A DNA stretch of 64,000 nucleotides from positions 868,001 to 932,000 of the forward strand of contig PUDQ02000057.1 of NCBI GenBank assembly GCA_002964805.2, written 5' to 3'. A program made the position numbers and the translations under genes. This document shows, piece after piece, positions 35,439 to 45,017 of this stretch. The notes below the pieces were generated by a model, which worked only from the letters and a program-made list of their open reading frames with translations, was not told where the DNA came from and did not search any database. Source of the DNA: Trametes villosa. Taxonomy: Eukaryota; Basidiomycota; Agaricomycetes; Polyporales; Polyporaceae. How positions within the stretch are numbered: position 1 is the stretch's first letter; each line of letters starts with the position of its first letter.

Positions 35439-36758
35439 AGCGGCCCCCCTCGTCTGCGCCAGCTCAGCCGAGGTGTAGAAGCATCTGTTTCTCAGTTCGG
35501 GTCGTTGTCCACTCGCTCGCGCTCAGGTTCTCTGATGTTGTTTTCTCTCATGGAAATTTGGTATACCCATCGAATGTTGAAGTTGTATCAGTCTCTAGCT
35601 ATTTCATGCGTTGTTGTGTGTCGCCTACTCGCGTGGTATACTGCCGCTCCAGCCTGCGTCTTCGACGACACAACAGATCGGACTGGGGACCTCATTGAGC
35701 CCACCGTTGCGCTGCCTCTCGAAATGTTTGGCCCCCTCCCCAGGTACTACGCGGTGCTCTGAAGTGATCTTAAGGGATTCATGTGGATGTGCGTGGCACC
35801 TGAGGTGAGAGTAGGAGGAACGTTCACTGGGTGAGTTCAAGCGCTGCACTCGGTGATTTCGGATATATCCGATGGCGGTGCTCTGAAGACTAAGTTCGAG
35901 GTAGCCCGGCGAGCCTGTCACAGCCTGACTCGCATAAGTACTAGTAGCATCGCCTTCTTCATCCGTCGCCCCATCTCCACTCTTTCTCGACACCCCAAAT
36001 ATTGAAAGATGGACGTTGAGAGTTACCTCGCGCCGCATTCCTTCTGCGCACTCCTTCCGGCGAGAACTGTTCTTCTGCCGACGACGTTCGCGGCCGGATG
36101 AGCCCAAATCTCCGAACCTCGCGTCAAGTTCCAAGGCTACTCGCACAGCGAGTTACGGCCCGGGTGCATCCCTTCAGCCCTCCATAGCGCACGGTATCCT
36201 CAAGCTCCTCGACGACGCATCAGTTTCCACCGCCCCAGGATCCTGCGATGCCGCTATCAATCATATGTACGTTTGATCTCACTGCGGTAGTAGCCGAGGA
36301 TTCCTGTGGCTATGGTAGTATTTGGTGGCGTAATAGCATCCTGCCAAGTATGCGCAGCCTGCGTCTGCTCGTCTTTCTGCCTGGGAAGTCACTTATGGTA
36401 GTACGGTTCTTTATCGCTTCCATCCCGAAGGACACTGTGCTAATATGACCTTGCAAGCGTCCCACTATAACACACAGCCTAGGCGCTATCCTTGGCCCTC
36501 ACTGAGTTGAACGCTCGTCGGAACCACGGAGAACTGCGTCGTGTCACTAAAGCTATTCTACCCGAGCAAGCGCGGGCGCTCGACCGTGTCGGGATGTTAC
36601 GGTAGACATGGCAGATACTTACAGTTCGCAGCTGCAGCCTGGCCGGCATCTGTGTTTCCCGCTGTCTGGACAACACCGCAGGGACAGAAGTTTTCCCATA
36701 AAACTGTAAGTTTGTGCCACGTCTGAGGGTACGCCTTCCCCATCCCCTTCTGCCTAAC
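35439..36758. other. intergenic between family copies 3 and 4
   Basis: About 1.3 kb. Frames at 36016-36450 are short and carry no family motif. No remnant of a further copy was identified. Confidence 0.5.
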
Positions 36759-37571
36759 ATGAACGCCCCGTGGGTGTACCGTGTCTTCACATTCGGTGAG
36801 TGTTATTTGAGGTCGACGGCCGCTTAGGGTCCTGGCTCATACTGCGGCCCTCTCTCAGCGCTTGTGTCCGTGCTGTCGCTGGTCGTCATCGTACTCAGCG
36901 TGAAGAGCAAGGACAATCTCGACGACATTTCGAAGGAGTTCAGAGATGATTCTCGACTCAAACCTGATGCATACCCCTATGCAACTCTTGGGATTGCAGT
37001 AGGCGTTATGACGGTGATTACAAAAGTTCCTATGTACGTGGTCCATTCTCCAAGAACGCCAGGCTGGATTGTCCATGCATCCTCGCTCACTCGTCTTCCT
37101 CACTCAGGCTCGCCTTGGATTTCTTCTTTTCAAACATCTTCACGTCCTTCATCGTCTTCGAGCTAGCATGGTCATGTACGCTTCCACTCTTCGCTCCATC
37201 GTTGCGCCAATACTGACTCCCGAGTCGCAATGTGCATAGCCATCCTATGGGTGCTCTGGATAGCGGTGGGCGGAACTACCTTGTCGAACGGGAACACTAT
37301 CTTTCCGGACGGTCATTGTTCCGACTTCGACGTCATAGTCCCCAAAGCGCAAGACGTGTGCGACGACATTCATCCGATCGCCTCCGTCGCGTTTGTCATC
37401 TTTGCATTGTGTGAGTGGATCTTGGCTATCGCAGTGGCGACTGCGGTGCTGACGGGGTGAATGCTTTACCTTGCAGTATTTTTATACTCCGTGGTGCTCG
37501 CTTTCTTCGCATTCACCGCCTCCGGGTCAACGCCGCCGTGGACCACTTCGCTAAAGAATCGCAACAAGTAG
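36759..37571 (+). CDS. four-pass membrane protein, family copy 4
   Basis: Five exons (36759-36795, 36859-37033, 37108-37175, 37240-37410, 37477-37571) give 181 residues starting MNAPWVYRVFTFALVSVLSL. Further segments are a KDNLDDISKEFRDDSR loop, YATLGIAVGVMTVITKVPML, FTSFIVFELAWSSILWVLWI with AVGGTTLSNGNTIF, the loop HCSDFDVIVPKAQDVCDDIH, IASVAFVIFALLFLYSVVLA and a tail ending PPWTTSLKNRNK. The loop keeps two Cys about 14 residues apart, as in copy 3. The second exon is 15 nt longer than in copy 3, all of it in the first polar loop. The family is probably membrane-associated and lineage-specific; function is unknown. Confidence 0.88.
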
Positions 37572-38102
37572 TGTATCGAGAAATTCTTTGGGAGTTATGT
37601 TCTAGCTCAAGTTTTTTGATTACGCCCTCACATTATGTCCTAATCACAATGCTGCCCCGGTCTTCTTATGTACGAGCTCCGGCGAGGCCTCTTATTTATG
37701 GCCAAAACATATTATATCGTAGTGGAATGTTCTCACCCATGCTGCTCGAGATGAGCTGTATACTTAAGTGGAGATGGAGTTCTGAGCTGAATTGAGCATC
37801 GTGTTGGAAATCCAAGTCTTCTGGAATCTGAGCTAGGTTTGAGCCGTCTCGCGCGTTTAGGCTCGGTAGTTCTCGAAGGCGTTCGGTAGAAATCCAGGAA
37901 AGGTAGTTTGATCCCACGTCTCATTCTCCGTGGTCGTGAGCGCCTACTGAGATTTCTTGCACCTACGCGCCTGTCCGTCCCCCACCATCCTGGCCTCGTC
38001 TCTCCCCAGTTTCCTCGTCTGCTTTTTGTAGAAAGTCCCCAGCTAATCTTCTCTCTTAATACCTCCCAACTGGTCTAGTCTGTGCTTGGAGGATTGGCTG
38101 TT
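37572..38102. other. intergenic: PPR gene promoter
   Basis: About 530 bp with no recognised gene. The right end should contain the promoter of the PPR gene. Confidence 0.5.
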
Positions 38103-40899
38103 ATGTCTGGTCATCTCTTGCCACACGCGCTTCTGGAACTCACACTCGCTCGGGCTTCTGCACGTCTCGAGGTCTTCACGTACCACGCACTCCGCAGGCG
38201 CGGCGGTGCCGGGGTCACTCTTGGAAGAAGACACAGCCATCATCAGGACTTTCTGCGGGATTCGCCTGCCCCGGAACATGTCCCATATGAAGCCCCCGAA
38301 GACCGATCCTTGTACGCGAGGTGCGTTACAGTTTTCTCGCTTGCATGCGACATCATGCCAATGCTTGTGCCAGGCGTGATACCAGGCGAAACTCCAGGTC
38401 AGCTCTTGCTATGGGGGGTCTGTTCCCACATACTCAGGACGGCCCAATCACCGAATTGGAGAGGAGAATCAGCGAGTTGAAGGAGGCACCAGTACTGGAG
38501 GTACGCTCTTCAACACCTGACTCTATGTCACCTACTCACCCGGACTCTCAGCTTCAGGAAGCTGAGGCCAGCGAACCAGCGTTCTCCGAGTCCGAGCTCG
38601 TCTCCATATACGAGGAGTTACTCGCAATATCCCCTCGCTCACAAACGCAAGTCGCGGTAGCCGCCGACCGCGAGGCCCAAAACCAAGCAGACGAGGCTAC
38701 TCTAAAAGGCGTTGTGCAGTCGCTGTATCAGCTGGAGGACGCTACACCCATATCCTCAGACGCGAGGTCGCAATACCAAGCGGCTATCGCCAAGCTCAGG
38801 GAGATCGTCGGCGTCTTGGAAGCTACTCCCTCGTCAGACGTATCCATCTTGTCGGCACCAGAGTGGGTCTCCCTTGTTCGTATATGTGTACGAGAGCAAG
38901 ACGGCGAGGCTGTAGAGACGGTCATCGACCTCATGAAGGTTGGTCACTACTCACGAGACAGGGTCCCCGAGCTGACATATTTATTTAGCGTGCTAGCGCT
39001 CCCGGTATCGGAGAGGCCATAGATACAGCCATGACCCTGTACGCGAACTCTGGGGATATTGAGAGTACGGAACGGTTTCTAGCGACCTACGGTGACAAGG
39101 TACCCTCAGATCGCCAGCGCCACCTCCACGTCAAAGCCCACCTTCGATCTGTCGCCCCCGGTACATTTCCAGACAGTGCGCTCCAGCTCCTACACGACTA
39201 CGAGACTCGCGGTCTACCGGCCCCCATAAAGACGTACACTCGCGCCATCGGCTCTCTCTTCGGTACCCGATCTGCCCAAGGCGAAGCGCAAGCCTGGGAC
39301 CTCTTCGCGCATATGCGCTACGTCGCCCACCCCACCCCGGATGCATACCTGTACACTCGGATGATCAACGCGTGCGCGCCTCGCGTGCTCGAGCCCCAGC
39401 CTGCGCGCGCGCTCGATCTCTGGACGGAGATGACGGTTGACAAGGGCATCCCGCCGACTGCTGCCGCATACACCGCTGTCATCATGGCGTGCGCGCGCTC
39501 TGGGCAGAAGGCGTACGTGAACGAGGCGTTCCGGCTGGCGAAGCAGATGCTGGACGGGCACCGCGACGCGTACGGGAACTCCGCGTTCCGCCCGGACCAG
39601 AAGACGTTCAGCGCCCTGCTGGAGGGCGCGAAGCGGACTGGGGACCTTGCGAAGGTGCGCTGGATCCTCGCGGAGATCATCTCGGAGAGTATGCAGGCGG
39701 CGCGGGGCGACCTGTCGGGACCGGTCTATGTCGATGAAAACATTATGACCCACGTGTTCCACGCGTACGCAGCGTACAAGCCCGCGTTCAACCGCGCCGC
39801 CACCGTTCTGGTCGACCCGTCATCAACCCCTGCGAAGTCATCCAGTCCATCCCAGGAGGCCCCGGCGCCACCCAGTGGTCTTCAGACTTCCGACGCCAAT
39901 TCATCTACATCCACGCAAACGGGAGATGCTCCAGACGTGGAAGCGCAGCCCCAGGTCCCGGTAGCCCCGCCGAAGCCCCAGTTCACCCGTCTACTCCCTC
40001 AGAGCAACGCAGAAGTCCTCGGAGAGAGCCGCGCGCTCTTCGAACGCATCCTAAACGACGCCGCGCCCCCAAGCAGGCTCCGACCCCCGAGCAGCCAAGA
40101 CAGCTCGATGCCCCCCGCGTTCGAGAACGTGCGCCTCACCGCGCGCCTGCTCAACGCGTACATCTCCGTGCACTCCTCGCACGCCACGTTCGAGGACGTC
40201 GTCGATCTGTACAAGACGCTCTTCGCGCAGCTCGGCGTCGAGAAGAACGCGTGGTCGTATGTGGAGGCGCTCGAGCGCTGCGGGCGCGCACGGCGCGGGC
40301 CCGAGCGCAAGCAGGCGCTGCAGTTCGCGCGCGACGTCTGGGAGGAGTGGCAGCCTGTGGAGAGTGCGTGGAGGCAGGGACTTGCGCATCCCGAGGGGAT
40401 GAACGCGCGGATGGTGGAGCGCGCGTACGCTGCGATGATTCGCGTTTTAGCACTGTGAGTCCGACTTCGTTTGGTCTGCCCCATATGAGTTCACTGACAG
40501 CGATGCGTCTATAGGACCGGACGTGCGCACGAGGGAGTACAGGTCGTACGTGCATTCGCCGAGCACTACCCCCCAGAGGCCGTCAAGCAGACTAGTCCCA
40601 AACCCGAACTGCGCTCGACACGAACCTCGTTAGAGGGGCCGCGCCCCCTGGTGCGCCTCTGGACGTCCATTGAGGTTCCGGACGATGCTGTACCCCCGCT
40701 ACTCTCGTTCCAGGAGGTGGAGATCCTGCACCACCGCCTCGTGGCGGTTGGCGACGCGGAGAGCGTGCGCTACCTGAAGTGGGTCTGCATGGCCTATGCG
40801 GGCGCGTTGAAGAGGAGGAAAGAGGCGGTCTTGCGCGCACAGCCTGAACGGGCGCCGCCACTGGCTCGCGTTGCGCAGGGTCACCAGGAGGAGGCGTGA
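38103..40899 (+). CDS. pentatricopeptide-repeat (PPR) protein, probably mitochondrial
   Basis: Four exons (38103-38320, 38374-38938, 38989-40454, 40515-40899) close in phase to 877 residues. The N-terminus is poor in acidic residues and rich in Arg, Leu and His (MSGHLLPHALLELTLARASA, then FTYHALRRRG), fitting mitochondrial import. An acidic helical region (ITELERRISELKEAP, SELVSIYEELLAISP) precedes helical-repeat units of the PPR pattern: APIKTYTRAIGSLFGTR, AWDLFAHMRYVAHPTPDAYL, YTRMINACA, ALDLWTEMTVDKGIPPTAAA, YTAVIMACARSGQ, and FRPDQKTFSALLEGAKRTGD. A Ser/Pro/Thr-rich insert near 39800-39980 separates a C-terminal helical part (AYISVHSSHATFEDVVDLYK). PPR proteins bind organellar RNA for processing, stability or translation; the target is unknown. 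The exon 2/3 intron uses a GTTGGT donor, which is slightly off consensus. Confidence 0.88.
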
Positions 40900-42158
40900 G
40901 GAGGTTATGGCGGGAGCCGGCTCGCTCGCTATCGTATGTCTTATGTCTTATAATGGCGTTAATGTTTTGCATAATCAGAACTGGATTACTACTCTGGCGG
41001 GGGGTGCGTCGCGTTGCCTTCTGCGATATGGTTACGGTGCGTACGGTATCTCTTGCTGTCCCTTCGCGGTGTGGTGGCGCTGACGAGTGAGAGCTTGCAG
41101 GTCTTCCAAGTCGCAGAAGATTGAGAGCGAAATGTTCCAGTCTCTATTGTCCGCATCACACCGCCTGCCTCCCACCCGCTTCGGTTGTCGTGTGTTCTGC
41201 ACCAACGGAACGAGGAAGACGACCCTCGCGCGGGAACACGCTCTCCAAGCCAGTACGTGCGATTGCGCGATAACCTCAGCGGACCCGCGCCACTTGACTC
41301 GTGTCGTTGCCCCCGCTCGTATTTGCCGACTCGGTGGTCATGCGGCGGAGGGGGTGGGACACTGAACGCACGGCCTCGACGTCGGAGTGCTAAACTGGTG
41401 CTTCGCGTCCGGCGGGCGTGGAGCGACGAGCACTCGAAACGGTACAATACCTCCGATGGACGTGTTCTATCAGACCGCCCGTCTGGAATAAGAGGATCCT
41501 CCATCAGGCGGGCGGCCAAGCACAAGGGCAGAGGCGTTCTAGATTGGCACTGGCAGCCCGTCGGAGAGAAGCTACCCACACGAACAAACACGGCCAAATA
41601 CAGATTCGAACCTCCGCTCGGTCTGGCCCCCTCCGACTCCTCCCCTCGCCGCCTCCGCCACCTGCATGGCATCTCCTACGGATCCCTCCAGTTTCCTCAA
41701 ACGCCTAGCTAGCTGCCGAATCAATCTCTACGCGACGTTCGCCTCCTGCCTGAGCTGAGGGGCCCGGTCGGAGTTCAATGGGTGCTGCTGCAGGCAGCCG
41801 CGTGTTGGAATCCTAGGACAGCCTCCGCCCGCCGCCTCCGTGGTATCTCCACGCCCTCGGCTTCTTCTCTGATTATCGCCTCGCAATCGCGGGAAGGTCC
41901 AGGGATGACGCCTCCTCGGAGGCTTTTGGCATACGTTCCTACCCCTCCACGCTGTTGTCTGGGCGAAAGAAGAGGCTTCCGCCGTGTCTTCTCGGGCGGC
42001 CATCGATGCGCCCAATTCGAAGTCAGCCGAGTACAACAAAAGAGGGTGCCCGCATGACAGCACGGATTCGGCTGTCCGTTTGTTGAGGGGCTGACAACGC
42101 GGGGCGGTCAGCCGCGCTGCTCGCCACCGGAGAGTGCCGGTGGCGGACGGCCAGGGCG

Positions 42159-42384
42159 TATAAGAACCCCCCTCCTCGCCCGTCCTCTCTCTCCTCATCA
42201 CCACCACCACCTCCCTCGAGCTCGAGTCCCCTCTCGAGCCTCGAGCGGCCCACGCTCGCTCTTCATGGCGGGCGGGGCAGCACGGGCCTCCGCCTTCACG
42301 GTAAGTCGTCGAGCTGGAACGCAATGACGGCGACAGTGACTGACCGTTGCAACACCTCTCAGGCGTCGAGGCGCATCTAAGCTC
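42159..42384 (+). pseudogene. orphan promoter and first exon, gene body missing
   Basis: TATAAG at 42159 is followed by about 100 nt of C/T-rich leader, an ATG at 42265 (MAGGAARASAFT), a good donor GTAAGT and an acceptor CTCTCAG. The next exon stops after ASRRI. It looks like a functional-style promoter and exon 1 whose remaining gene was lost, or the host of a short transcript. The call is weak. Confidence 0.3.
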
Positions 42385-42640
42385 ACCGTATGGTTTGTGA
42401 GTGCTTGTTCGTCGTTCTTGCACTTGCCCTTAGCTCATTCCCGCCACAGTACAGGGAACACGCGAGGCATCGCATAAGCCCTCTGGTCGCCGTGCTCGTA
42501 TGCCGGTGGCATACCAACGGCCCCTGCTGGTACGTATCCCCTCACTGGTTACTCTCTGGCGAGTCTGACGCCATCCATAGCAAGCTCGCAGCATGCCGCC
42601 ACGAACGCCCGACGGACTCGCAAGAATTCCCCTCCGAGTC

Positions 42641-43430
42641 AGGGGTAAGCGACAGGTGCCCTATAAGCCCTGTTCGCCAAGCCCGCGCTTCACGGCTGCG
42701 GCACCGGCAGCGGGCTATCTGCGGCGCTCGCCTCCGGGCGACGTCGACGTCCGCTGTGCCCCGATTGAGGTTAGCGAGTCGGACAGCACTGGCGTGTTCC
42801 GGTCTCCCCCCTCGGCACGATCCCCACCGCGGGGCTATCGGAGCGCGCCCCCACTCGGGGGCGTCGTGCGAAGTGCCAAAATGGGGAGCGCGAAGCCTTC
42901 GGTCGAGCCACCAACTGCCCCCTGGGCGACGGGTGCGCCTCCTCCGTTGAGCGCGCTCCTCTTACACCCCACACGGTCATCCCCGCGCGCGCGCAGTATC
43001 GTGCTCCGGCGCGGCGTGCAAGCGCGGAAGGAGCCAGGGGTAAGCGGCAGGTGCCCTACATGCCCTGTCCGCCAAGTCCGCGCCGCCTCGCGGCCGCGGC
43101 ATGGCAGCGGACTATCCGCGACGCTAGCCTCCGGGCAACGTTGACGTCCTCTGTGCTCCGGTTGGGGTTGACTAGGCGGACATTGCGCACCGTCTTGCCC
43201 CTGGCGCGATCCCCACCGCGGGGCTATCGGAGCGCGCCCCCATATGGGGGTGTCGCAGGAGTGCCAAAATTCGGGGAGGGGCGAAGCCTTTGGTCGAGCC
43301 AGTGTCCCTCTGTGGCGGCGCTGGTCTCCTCCTTTGAGCGCCCACCCCTGGTAGCGTCCACGATGTCCGTGGTGCTACAGCGCTTCCGGTCGACCTCGCA
43401 CGTGCGACCGCGCTGCGGCGCGGCGTGCAA
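42641..43430. repeat. two-copy tandem repeat, period about 390-395 bp
   Basis: The unit starts AGGGGTAAGCG (42641 and 43036) and contains GATCCCCACCGCGGGGCTAT (42819 and 43208). Each copy folds at the same places: CCCC-ACCGC-GGGG, then CGCCCCC-loop-GGGGGCG (42846-42863) or CGCCCCC-ATAT-GGGGGTG (43235-43252). The copies are diverged, yet the stems are kept, with a C to T change that leaves a G-T pair. No protein frame is shared between them. Confidence 0.75.
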
Positions 43431-43647
43431 GTGTAACTGACCATCGCTGGCCGGAGCAGTGCGCAAAGGCCAGCAACCCCGGCTTCGGCCACCCCGGCTT
43501 CGGCCGTCCTCCTCCCATGGTCTCCACAAGCGTGAAGGGCGCCCACAAGGCTCAATGCCCACGCTTCAAGCCCAACACTTCGACGCCGCCCCACTCTGGA
43601 ATATGCGCCCATCAAGATTTATTATTATTATATTATGGATATATGCC

Positions 43648-43799
43648 GACAACCGTCAAGCCCCGGCCATATGGGAGTCAAGAGGCTGCGACTCGTCCTA
43701 ACGGACGAGTTGCAGGGCATTTCCCGGGGATAGCGCAGGCCTCATCGTGGCCCCCGGGTCTAGTACCCGCCTCGCGGCGGGGAAGCCAACTGCGCTGGG
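43648..43799 (+). repeat. structured dispersed repeat, copy 1
   Basis: About 150 bp, from GACAACCGTCAAG to the TGCGCT region, with a second copy at 49269-49412. It predicts a 13-bp hairpin at 43686-43715 (CTGCGACTCGTCC, loop TAAC, GGACGAGTTGCAG). A closing stem AGCGCA (43732-43737) with TGCGCT (43791-43796) encloses GGCC-TCATCGT-GGCC and then CCCGCC-TCGC-GGCGGG, which is mutually exclusive with GGGT-CTAGT-ACCC. It may be a SINE-like element or a structured RNA. No obvious Pol III A/B boxes were found. Confidence 0.7.
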
Positions 43800-44090
43800 A
43801 CCCTTATATCCGCACCTCATCACGTGTTGTTGGGTCCCTCCAACCGCCCGTAGGCGCGACACACCGGTGCGTCTCCTCTGTGCCGTGCGCGCGCCTGCGA
43901 TGATGCTGACGTTCGTGCTGCATGCCAGGTCGCGTCGACGAGTTGGGGCGTAACTCTTACGCCTTGTGCGGCGATGGCGTACTACCGCCGTCGCCCACCG
44001 CGCCACACGGCGCGCAACGTCCCCTCGCACGGCAGACCCCTGCCGGTGCGCGCTCATACTACCACGCCCTCCAGGCGGATGCGCATACCC

Positions 44091-44580
44091 ACAGAGATGC
44101 TCGCACTCGACGCGCTCCTCGCAGCCGCCGTCACCCACCACACCACACCACGTCACGCCCGGACCACCCGGCGGTCGCCCCGGCCTGCGCGAGCCACCGT
44201 TTACCAGCGGTGGTTTTCAATCGCAACGGCCTTCGCGACGCGCGCGACGCCTCGAACCCTCAAGGGGTTCGGCGGATGCCTCGAGCCCATAAGGGCTTGG
44301 CTTTGCGCGCGCGTCGCACTGCAAGACTTAGCCCCCACAATGTACGTGTCTCGTCACCGTTGCGCGCATCGAGTTCGTCGCTGACGTTGACTTTCGCAGT
44401 GCCGACCACTTCATCGACTTCGCTGGCGTCACGAACGAGGCCGAGGACATCTCATTGCGGTGCGTCTGCCGGTGTCGCGCTAGGCTGACCACGACTTCGT
44501 AGCGCTACAGGTGTAACGGCTGCGGGGCGCGTGAAGGTACGTATGTGCTGTCTTCGGCTGCCGTGATGCGGATGATCTTC
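44091..44580 (+). pseudogene. decayed zinc-finger-like gene fragment
   Basis: A frame from ATG 44079 or 44100 (MRIPTEMLALDALLAAA) runs to a GTACGT donor, then an acceptor TTTCGCAG gives HFIDFAGVTNEAEDISL, then a GTGCGT donor and CTACAG acceptor give RCNGCGARE. Splice sites are good, and the CxxC in this setting recalls the start of a MYND-type finger. The continuation (CITCR and a YAYC piece near 44715-44760) no longer joins cleanly. It is probably a decaying gene, and the family guess is weak. Confidence 0.35.
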
Positions 44581-45017
44581 ATCGAGAACGGCGAGGTACC
44601 GGGCTTTCAGTAGTTGACGGCACGTCGTGTACAGTCGATATGTTTTGTAGTAGCGTCACCGAATATATTTGGCCTCTGTCTTTATCTACAACGAGAGCCG
44701 GCGCAGCGCGACATCATGCATCACCTGCCGCCTCCCAGTATGCCTACTGCGCGATGGCGTTGTCTACATACAGTGTGCCATATGGGGTTGCAGAGCCGTC
44801 GGATGCGAGATCGTCCAACTGCAGTGGTTCCCAGATGTGATTCTCATCTGCAAGTACGCACTCGGTGAGGGCAGTCTCAGGCTCAAGATTCATCATAACG
44901 GGCGCAATTCAATAGTGAGATTTATATGTACATTGCATCGGGATCGTATTGTACAAGTTGCGGAAGAATGCGTGCAGAGCGATGTCCATGTCATTATCGT
45001 ATACAGGTCGTCAATAG

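Larger units (their letters stand above)
40900..45017. other. gene-poor repeat-bearing region
   Basis: A 4.1-kb gap with no intact gene. It contains a promoter-like segment with an orphan first exon (42159-42384), two copies of a 390-bp tandem repeat (42641-43430), one copy of a structured dispersed repeat (43648-43799) and a decayed zinc-finger-like gene (about 44091-44580), each listed separately. The segment 40900-42150 holds nothing I recognise. Several long frames are GC-driven and lack codon character. Confidence 0.55.

Noticed and set aside
41595..41625. GATTCGAACC resembling a tRNA B box
   Set aside because: No A box at the right distance and no cloverleaf could be drawn.
43686..43715. 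Hammerhead-ribozyme-like element (the minus strand reads GTCCGTTAGGAC)
   Set aside because: The conserved CUGANGA and GAAA core is absent; it is a plain hairpin.
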